Assembly (NCBI GenBank): GCA_002331255.1
Contig: DCZD01000022.1
Coordinates: 51,506-66,111, forward strand
From: Acidimicrobiaceae bacterium UBA2093
GTDB lineage: Bacteria > Actinomycetota > Acidimicrobiia > Acidimicrobiales > Ilumatobacteraceae
Length of the DNA stretch: 14,606 nt
Direction: 5' to 3'
In this document: positions 6,840-12,840 of the stretch, in pieces
How positions within the stretch are numbered: the first letter of the stretch is position 1
Layout of the letters: the number at the start of each line of letters is the position of its first letter
Position numbers and translations under genes: made by a program
Notes under the pieces: model-generated
Told to the model about the DNA's origin: nothing
What the model saw: the letters and a program-made list of their open reading frames with translations, nothing else
Database searches by the model: none

Positions 6840-9104
6840 ATGGCATCGTTTGAGAAGTTCCAGGGTGTCATTGGCAAGACCGTCGCGGAGTCAACCCCGC
6901 ATTGGCCCGAGGTGAAACATCCACGAGACGGGGCACCCAATGTCGTGATCATCTTGATCGACGACCTTGGCTTTGCACACTTCAACTGTTTTGGTTCGAC
7001 CCTCGACACTCCGAACATCGACCGACTTGCATCTGGTGGTCTTCGATACACGAACTATCACGTGACGCCGGTGTGCAGTCCGACGCGTGCTGCATTGTTG
7101 ACCGGACGAAATGCCCATGAAGTCGGCATGCGGTCAATCTCCAACTTCAACACCGGGTTCACGAACATGCGTGGCGTCGTGTCGCATCATGCCGCGACGG
7201 TGGCTGAAGTGTTGCGCGAAGAGGGTTACGCAACCTTTGCGCTTGGAAAGTGGCATCTCACGCAGATGGAGAACGCTTCTGCCGCTGGTCCGTTTGACCA
7301 GTGGCCACTTGGACGGGGGTTCGATCGTTTCTATGGATTCCTCGATGGTGAGACGGATCAGTTCCATCCAGAGCTTGTCTACGACAATCACCATGTTCCG
7401 CTCCCGAAGTCCGTAGAGGAGGGCTACCACCTCAGTGAAGATCTCGTGGACAAGGGACTCCACTTCATTCGCGACCTGAAGTCGATTCGACCCGACAAAC
7501 CTTTCTTCACTTATCTGGCTTTCGGCGCGACACACGCACCCCACCAGGCGCCGAAGATGTATCTCGACAAGCACCGTGGTCGATATGACGATGGCTGGGA
7601 TGTCGCACGCGATGAGTGGTTCAGGCGTCAATGCGACATGGGAATCATTCCTTCGTCAACCAAACTTGCGCCGCGAAACCCTGGTGTCGAGCCATGGGAA
7701 ACACTTCCGGACAATCAACGTCGGCTTGCGCTGCGGCTACAAGAGGCCTTTGCGGCGTTTCTGGAACACACCGATGCGCAAATCGGTCGTTTCATTGCAG
7801 AACTTGAACGCCTAGGCGAGATAGAGAACACGCTCATCTTCGTGCAGTCAGACAACGGTGCCAGTCAAGAAGGCGGCCCATTCGGCGTGATGCACGAGAT
7901 GAAATTCTTCAACATGATCATCGAATCACCAGACGAAGCGGTGTTGCGCATCGACGACATCGGTGGCCCACACAGCCATGCGAACTATCCGTGGGGTTGG
8001 GCACAGGCTGGGAATGTGCCATTCAAGTGGTACAAGCAGAACACCCACGAAGGTGGTGTGCATGTTCCACTTGTTGTCCATTGGCCCCGCGGCATTAGTG
8101 ATGCCGGGAGCCTGCGAGATCAGTTTCACGTCGTGAACGACATCGTGCCGACCATCTATGACGTCATTGGTGTGACACCACCAAATGTGGTGAAGGGGTA
8201 TGAGCAGATGCCGGTTTCTGGCACGTCACTCGCATACAGCTTCGCCGATGCCTCTGTCGAGGGCCGCAAGACAATTCAGTACTTCGAGAACATGGGCCAT
8301 CGCGCCATGTACGCAGACGGCTGGAAAGCTGTCACTCGACACCAGCCCGGTGTCTCATATGACGATGATGAATGGGAGTTGTATGACCTTCGCAATGACC
8401 GCTCAGAGTGCGACAACCTGGCGGCGACCATGCCCGAGAAGGTGCGCGAGTTGGTCGACATGTGGTGGGTCGAAGCAGAGAAATACAACGTGTTACCTCT
8501 TGATGACCGTGGTGTCACTTTGTTCGGCGCCCGCATCGTCCCACATGGGCCACATCGCCCAGACCGCCGCTACAGCTATTTTCCGCCAATCACTCGAATT
8601 CCCACTGCCGCGAGTGCCACGATCGGGGGGAGGTCGTGGGACCTCCGGGCGCACATCTCCCGAGCGGCTTATGACCAAGGTGTGCTGTACGCGACTGGCA
8701 CTGAGAATTCCGGTCTCAGTGTGTTCATTCAAAACGACAAGTTGGTATTCGACTACAACTATTTCGGAGACCACTTCATCGTCGAATCGACGGTCAATGT
8801 CCCAGTCGGTGATTCCGTCGTCGGCGTCCGTTTCCGACGTGCCAAGAAAGACGCACATGTTGAATTGCTTGTGAACGACAGCGTGGCAGGGCAGCTGTAC
8901 CTGCCGAAGTTCATGCGCATGATGTCGAGCGTGGGTGCTAGTGCTGGGTATGACGATGGATCGCCGGTGAGTGAGCGGTATTCGGATGAATTCCGTTTTT
9001 CGGGTCAGATCGAGCGCATCGACATTGATGTCTTGCCGTCGGACAAGGAAGCCGAGCAAGCCATTAATGAAGCAGTGGGGCGGAGTATCCAAGCTCGTCA
9101 GTGA
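6840..9104 (+). CDS. Arylsulfatase, formylglycine-dependent (type I sulfatase)
   Basis: This enzyme would hydrolyse sulfate esters, using a calcium ion and a formylglycine made from cysteine. At 754 residues it fits the large actinobacterial/mycobacterial AtsA-like arylsulfatases. Visible motifs: metal ligands Asp41-Asp42 (IDDLG), the sulfatase signature CSPTR with modified Cys79 and Arg83, GKWHL (Lys137, His139), THAPH (His232), metal-binding SDNG (Asp338, Asn339), and KWYKQNTHEGG (Lys399, His403). A C-terminal region of about 600-740 is beta-rich, as in relatives. I see no signal peptide, so it is probably cytoplasmic. The formylglycine-generating enzyme is not in the window. It is transcribed away from the TetR-dehalogenase operon across a shared 94-bp region. 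Its last 41 bp overlap the convergent gene on the other strand. The substrate is unknown. Confidence 0.95.
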   Translation: MASFEKFQGVIGKTVAESTPHWPEVKHPRDGAPNVVIILIDDLGFAHFNCFGSTLDTPNIDRLASGGLRYTNYHVTPVCSPTRAALLTGRNAHEVGMRSISNFNTGFTNMRGVVSHHAATVAEVLREEGYATFALGKWHLTQMENASAAGPFDQWPLGRGFDRFYGFLDGETDQFHPELVYDNHHVPLPKSVEEGYHLSEDLVDKGLHFIRDLKSIRPDKPFFTYLAFGATHAPHQAPKMYLDKHRGRYDDGWDVARDEWFRRQCDMGIIPSSTKLAPRNPGVEPWETLPDNQRRLALRLQEAFAAFLEHTDAQIGRFIAELERLGEIENTLIFVQSDNGASQEGGPFGVMHEMKFFNMIIESPDEAVLRIDDIGGPHSHANYPWGWAQAGNVPFKWYKQNTHEGGVHVPLVVHWPRGISDAGSLRDQFHVVNDIVPTIYDVIGVTPPNVVKGYEQMPVSGTSLAYSFADASVEGRKTIQYFENMGHRAMYADGWKAVTRHQPGVSYDDDEWELYDLRNDRSECDNLAATMPEKVRELVDMWWVEAEKYNVLPLDDRGVTLFGARIVPHGPHRPDRRYSYFPPITRIPTAASATIGGRSWDLRAHISRAAYDQGVLYATGTENSGLSVFIQNDKLVFDYNYFGDHFIVESTVNVPVGDSVVGVRFRRAKKDAHVELLVNDSVAGQLYLPKFMRMMSSVGASAGYDDGSPVSERYSDEFRFSGQIERIDIDVLPSDKEAEQAINEAVGRSIQARQ

Positions 9105-9603
9105 GCCGGTGAGAGAACCAGAGGTTGTGCTCGTCGCGTAGAACGGGGTGAAATCGGCTAATCAGTCGATCTGGAATGCGGGGCACGATCGTGCGAATTG
9201 CAAGACACTGCATGCCGCTGTCGTAGAGGGGGACCGCAAAGTTGAACATGATCAGTCGGTTGAATGCGCGCGATAACACGCTGTCGTGGGTCGGTTGTGA
9301 CGATACGCCAAGACGCGCTCCGAGCTCGACCACATCGATTGTGACGACGCCTGCAACATCATCTGACGAAGCGACAGCAAGAAGTTTGGTCAGATGACGA
9401 GTGAGCCACGTAGCTGTCGGGCCCAGAACTCCGAGCCAGAACGTTTCTAGGTACATGTCTCCGGTGCAAAGTCGTGGGTCGCTTACGGGCGTGTGGCGCC
9501 ATGTCCGGATGTTGAGAAGGCCCGTGTGTGGAAGACCGAAAGCATCTGTTCTGGGGTGCGGACGGGAGTTGGGCAAGTGTTGCTGGGTTTGCATGGTCAT
9601 CAT
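9064..9603 (-). CDS. Conserved actinobacterial protein of unknown function, winged-helix-like
   Basis: This 179-residue protein matches, from memory, a group of actinobacterial hypothetical proteins with the pattern DPRLCTGDMYLETFWLGVLG (residues about 43-62) followed by PTATWLTRHL. The middle part, about 85-125 (VVELGARLGV, then SVLSRAFNRLIMFNFAVPL), has the spacing of a winged helix-turn-helix, and the end RFHPVLRDEHNLW is a family landmark. That conservation is why I take it as real rather than a shadow. No function is assigned. The start is uncertain: ATGs at 9603, 9600 and 9594 lie close together without a clear Shine-Dalgarno. The gene diverges from the sirtuin by about 27 bp, so their promoters must overlap. 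Its 3' end overlaps the sulfatase end by 41 bp. Confidence 0.75.
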   Translation of the reverse strand: MMTMQTQQHLPNSRPHPRTDAFGLPHTGLLNIRTWRHTPVSDPRLCTGDMYLETFWLGVLGPTATWLTRHLTKLLAVASSDDVAGVVTIDVVELGARLGVSSQPTHDSVLSRAFNRLIMFNFAVPLYDSGMQCLAIRTIVPRIPDRLISRFHPVLRDEHNLWFSHRLTDELGYSAPLLH

Positions 9604-9630
9604 GTGTTCTGCTCGGCAAGACTGTCGGCA

Positions 9631-10410
9631 ATGAGCAACCCGATATCCACGATGGCCTCATGGCTCTCGAATGCTGATCGAGTGGTGGTAGTCACAGGTG
9701 CAGGTATCTCGACTGACTCAGGAATTCCTGACTACCGGGGCCCACAAGGAGTGTGGACGAAGAATCCGAAGGCAGAGAAGATGTCAGACATTTCGTTCTA
9801 CATCTCCGATCCCGAAGTTCGACAGCTCGCGTGGCAGAGCCGCATCGACTCTCCTGCGTGGACCGCGACACCGAATAGGGGACATGAAGCTGTTGTCCGC
9901 TTGCACGATGTCGGCAAGTTGCACGCGCTCGTCACGCAGAATATCGATGGTCTCCACCAGAAATCCGGAGTACCTAACGACAAGGTGATTGAGGTGCATG
10001 GCACCATTCGGCAATCTGTGTGTTGGCAATGCGGTGACAAGCGAGACATGTTGTCGGTTCTTGAACGTGTTCGTGCCGGAGAAGTGGATCCGCCATGTGA
10101 GGTGTGCGGTGGAATTCTGAAGAGTGACACGATCAGCTTCGGTCAGGCGCTCATTCCCGACGTCATTGATGCTGCGATGCGGGCGAGCGAACAGGCTGAT
10201 GTGTTGCTCGCAATCGGATCCACATTGTCCGTGAGTCCTGCGAATCAAGTGGTGCCTCGAGCGCGTGCAGCAGGAGCATTGGTCGGCATCATCAATGGAG
10301 AGCCAACCGCGATGGATCATTACGCCCAAGCCACGCATGTGGGCGACATTGCATCATCGTTGTGGCAGTTATTGCTCGAAGCAGGACTGACGACGGGTGA
10401 GCCATTCTGA
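9631..10410 (+). CDS. cobB: Sir2-family NAD-dependent protein deacylase (sirtuin)
   Basis: This cytoplasmic enzyme would remove acetyl or other acyl groups from lysines, consuming NAD+. At 259 residues it has the usual bacterial length. It shows the NAD-binding GAGISTDSGIPDYRG (23-37), with Tyr35 where Phe is commoner, and TQNIDGLH (102-109; Asn104, Asp106). The catalytic base is His123 (EVHG). A complete zinc site is formed by C131-x2-C134 and C156-x2-C159. Then come SDTISFGQ and GSTLSVSPANQ. The YRGPQGVWT pattern is closer to SIRT6/7-like class IV or unclassified bacterial sirtuins than to the class III (CobB/SIRT5) YxxR type, which I do not find. ATG 9631 is chosen because the conserved N-terminus begins just after it; it lacks a clear Shine-Dalgarno and ATG 9652 is an alternative. 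The open frame upstream to GTG 9493 overlaps the divergent gene and is rejected. Confidence 0.93.
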   Translation: MSNPISTMASWLSNADRVVVVTGAGISTDSGIPDYRGPQGVWTKNPKAEKMSDISFYISDPEVRQLAWQSRIDSPAWTATPNRGHEAVVRLHDVGKLHALVTQNIDGLHQKSGVPNDKVIEVHGTIRQSVCWQCGDKRDMLSVLERVRAGEVDPPCEVCGGILKSDTISFGQALIPDVIDAAMRASEQADVLLAIGSTLSVSPANQVVPRARAAGALVGIINGEPTAMDHYAQATHVGDIASSLWQLLLEAGLTTGEPF

Positions 10411-10441
10411 CGACGGCGCTCATGGCCCTCGGCTCGAGGTG

Positions 10442-10466
10442 AAACCCGACCAAACCGATAGGGTTT
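10442..10466 (+). promoter_or_regulatory. Possible hairpin covering the moeB-like ribosome binding site
   Basis: AAACCC (10442-10447) can pair with GGGTTT (10461-10466), with a 13-nt loop; AAACC (10452-10456) is a competing partner. The downstream arm contains the AGGG (10460-10463) that is the likely ribosome binding site for ATG 10471. Six base pairs with a long loop is weak, so this is only a candidate. Confidence 0.25.
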
Positions 10467-10470
10467 TGTT

Positions 10471-11637
10471 ATGGCCAGTTTTCGAGACCTTCTTGCAGAT
10501 GCAAAGTCGCGCATCACAGAGATAGACACGGCGACAGCCGCAGTCAAGTTGTCGGATGACGAAGTGAGTCTGCTCGACGTGCGTGAGCCCGATGAATACG
10601 ACCAAGGTGCTATTCCCGGTGCAGTGCATATTCCGCGTGGTCACTTGGAGGCACAAGTCGAGGCCAAATTGACTGACAAGAATCAACCCGTTGTTGTCTA
10701 CTGCGCTGGCGGCGTGCGCAGTGCATTCGCCGCAGACACATTGCAGGCCCTTGGCTACTCGAAGGTGTTGTCAATGGCCGGAGGGTTCGGAAAGTGGAAA
10801 GACGAGGGTCGCCCGTGGCGCCAGCCCGTCACGCTGACTGCAGACCAACGCAACCGGTATCAACGACATCTTCTTCTTCCCGAAGTAGGCATTGAAGGTC
10901 AAGCGAAGTTGCTGGAGAGCAAGGTATTGATGCTCGGTGCAGGTGGGCTCGGTTCACCTGCTGCGCTCTATCTGGCTGCAGCCGGAGTGGGAACCATCGG
11001 CATCGTCGACATGGACGAAGTTGACGCTTCAAACTTGCAGCGTCAGATCTTGCACAACCTCGACCGGGTGGGCGAGCGCAAAGTCGACTCCGCCAAAAAG
11101 ACACTCGTCGGATTGAACCCCGATGTCAACGTGGTCACCTATGACACTCGTCTCGCCGCCGAAAACATCCTTGACATCATGAGTGGTTATGACGTCATCG
11201 TCGATGGCGCAGACAATTTCCCCAGTCGCTATCTGCTGAATGACGCGAGTGTGAAGCTCGGCATTCCTGTCGTGCACGGCTCGATCTTCCGCTTCGAAGG
11301 AATGGTCAGCGTGTTCCACCCACTTCGTGGGCCGACCTACCGCGACATGGTGCCGACCCCACCACCAGCCGAGCTCGCACCGAGCTGTGCAGAGGCCGGC
11401 GTGCTCGGAGTATTGCCCGGCATTGTCGGTTCTATTCAGGCGCTCGAGACCTTGAAGCTGTTGCTCGACCTCGGCGACTCATTGATCGGACGCATCCTGT
11501 CAATTGACACCACCGACATGTCGTTCCGAGTCTTCAAGTTGCGACCCGACCCTGAGAACCAGGTCACATGGGACAACAGGGACCGAATTGAAGTGCGCGA
11601 CCTCGATGGTCTGTGCGCACCGTGGCTGAGTCACTAG
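10471..11637 (+). CDS. moeB: Rhodanese-ThiF/MoeB fusion: sulfur-carrier-protein adenylyltransferase/sulfurtransferase
   Basis: This cytoplasmic E1-like enzyme would adenylate the C-terminal glycine of a ubiquitin-like sulfur carrier (MoaD, ThiS or CysO type) and transfer sulfur to it, serving molybdopterin, thiamine or cysteine synthesis. Residues 1-115 are a rhodanese domain with active loop CAGGVRS (Cys78 to Ser84). Residues about 125-388 are a ThiF/MoeB domain: nucleotide loop GAGGLGS (156-162), DMDEVDASNLQRQ (180-192, Arg191), GERK, DGADN and PSCAEAGVLG (Cys306). The domain order is the reverse of the usual MoeZ (ThiF then rhodanese). The first zinc CxxC is replaced by Thr289 and Asp292, and the second pair near 363-367 is also missing; I recall this loss in actinobacterial MoeZ too. 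ATG 10471 has AGGG 7 nt upstream and follows the sirtuin by 60 bp. No sulfur carrier gene is in view. Confidence 0.92.
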   Translation: MASFRDLLADAKSRITEIDTATAAVKLSDDEVSLLDVREPDEYDQGAIPGAVHIPRGHLEAQVEAKLTDKNQPVVVYCAGGVRSAFAADTLQALGYSKVLSMAGGFGKWKDEGRPWRQPVTLTADQRNRYQRHLLLPEVGIEGQAKLLESKVLMLGAGGLGSPAALYLAAAGVGTIGIVDMDEVDASNLQRQILHNLDRVGERKVDSAKKTLVGLNPDVNVVTYDTRLAAENILDIMSGYDVIVDGADNFPSRYLLNDASVKLGIPVVHGSIFRFEGMVSVFHPLRGPTYRDMVPTPPPAELAPSCAEAGVLGVLPGIVGSIQALETLKLLLDLGDSLIGRILSIDTTDMSFRVFKLRPDPENQVTWDNRDRIEVRDLDGLCAPWLSH

Positions 11638-11688
11638 TAGTCCGGCACCTAGTCTTAATCCCGTGCAGACGGTGCGGGGAAGGGCCAG

Positions 11689-12840
11689 ATGAGTGGCTCG
11701 GTGGCCATCGTCGGGGCCGGATTCTCAGGAGCAGTCGTCGCGCGGCAGCTGGCTGAAGCTGGCATTTCCTCGAGGGTGTTCGATGGGAGAGCCCACGTTG
11801 CTGGAAATGCCCACACGGAGCGTCATGCGAATGGCGTGATGGTCCACGCCTACGGCCCGCATATCTTCCACACTCAGTGGGATCACGTCTGGCAGTACAT
11901 CACTCGCTTTGGTGAGATGAAGCCATACAACCACCGCGTCAAGGCCACCAGCGCCGGCCGTGTGTATTCGCTTCCAGTCAACCTTTTGACCATCAATCAG
12001 TTCTTCGGCACCACGTTGTCGCCAACAGAAGCAGAGGCCTTCATTGCCGCGCGTGCCGACATGAGCATCGATGTACCTGTGAGTTTCGAAGATCAAGCTC
12101 TGAAGTTCGTGGGCCGCGACCTATACGAGGCGTTTTTCAAGGGTTATACCCAGAAGCAGTGGGGAGTATCGCCGACAGAGCTTCCGGCGTCGATCTTGGC
12201 GCGTCTTCCTGTGCGGTTCAACTACGAAGACTCGTACTTCAATCATCCGTACCAGGCGATTCCTGCAAATGGCTATACCGCGATAGTCGAAGCGATCCTT
12301 GATCACCCGTTGATCTCAGTGTCGTTGGCGACGGTGAAGTCTCCATCAGATCTTCAAGGCGCTGACCATGTCTTTTGGTCTGGTCCCATCGACGAATGGT
12401 TCGGCGGGCAACATGGCTCGCTCGGTTACCGCACACTCGACTTCGAACAAGAGATAGTGGAGGGTGACTTTCAAGGTTGCCCGGTTATGAACTATTGCGA
12501 TGTCGACGTGCCGTTCACTCGCATTACTGAACACAAGCACTTTGCGCCGTGGGAACAGCACCAGGGAAGCATCATTTTCCGCGAGTTCAGCCGTTTGTCT
12601 GAGCAGGGAGATATCCCGTACTACCCAATCAGGTTGGTGAAGGAGAAAGAGCAGTTACTCCGCTATGTCGAAGCTGCACGAGCACAGGCGGGAGTCACCT
12701 TCCTTGGACGCCTCGGCACCTATCGTTATCTCGACATGGATGTGACCATCAAGGAAGCCCTCGATGTTGCCAGCGCATATCTCGCTTCGGTGAAGAACGG
12801 TGAAGTGATGCCAGCTTTCGTCGTGGACCCGCTCGGGTGA
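11689..12840 (+). CDS. glf: UDP-galactopyranose mutase
   Basis: This flavoenzyme converts UDP-galactopyranose to UDP-galactofuranose, the donor for galactofuran in the cell envelope, in the cytoplasm. At 383 residues it has the family length. Motifs: FAD-binding GAGFSGA (9-15), YGPHIFHT (55-62), GYTQKQWG (152-159), LPVRFNYED (173-181, with a phosphate-binding arginine), RITEHKHF (278-285) and the C-terminal flavin-contacting GRLGTYRYLDMD (340-351). GGGGAAGGG at 11676-11684 ends 4 nt before ATG 11689, a strong ribosome binding site. The gene starts 51 bp after the moeB-like gene, and its stop overlaps the glfT2 GTG start in GTGA (12837-12840), so the two galactan genes are coupled. All residues expected for activity appear present. 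Confidence 0.96.
   Translation: MSGSVAIVGAGFSGAVVARQLAEAGISSRVFDGRAHVAGNAHTERHANGVMVHAYGPHIFHTQWDHVWQYITRFGEMKPYNHRVKATSAGRVYSLPVNLLTINQFFGTTLSPTEAEAFIAARADMSIDVPVSFEDQALKFVGRDLYEAFFKGYTQKQWGVSPTELPASILARLPVRFNYEDSYFNHPYQAIPANGYTAIVEAILDHPLISVSLATVKSPSDLQGADHVFWSGPIDEWFGGQHGSLGYRTLDFEQEIVEGDFQGCPVMNYCDVDVPFTRITEHKHFAPWEQHQGSIIFREFSRLSEQGDIPYYPIRLVKEKEQLLRYVEAARAQAGVTFLGRLGTYRYLDMDVTIKEALDVASAYLASVKNGEVMPAFVVDPLG

Noticed and set aside
6746..7051. Upstream extension of the Dabb-like frame to a 350-residue protein
   Set aside because: The extra codons run antisense through the sulfatase start and the operator-like repeat, and show no conservation; ATG 6745 has a spaced ribosome binding site.
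9493..9630. GTG 9493 start for the sirtuin
   Set aside because: The added 46 residues overlap the 5' part of the divergent conserved gene and do not look like sirtuin sequence.
11650..11655. TAGTCT as a -10 promoter element for glf
   Set aside because: It fits a loose TAnnnT pattern, but no -35 is found at a sensible spacing, so I cannot separate it from chance.
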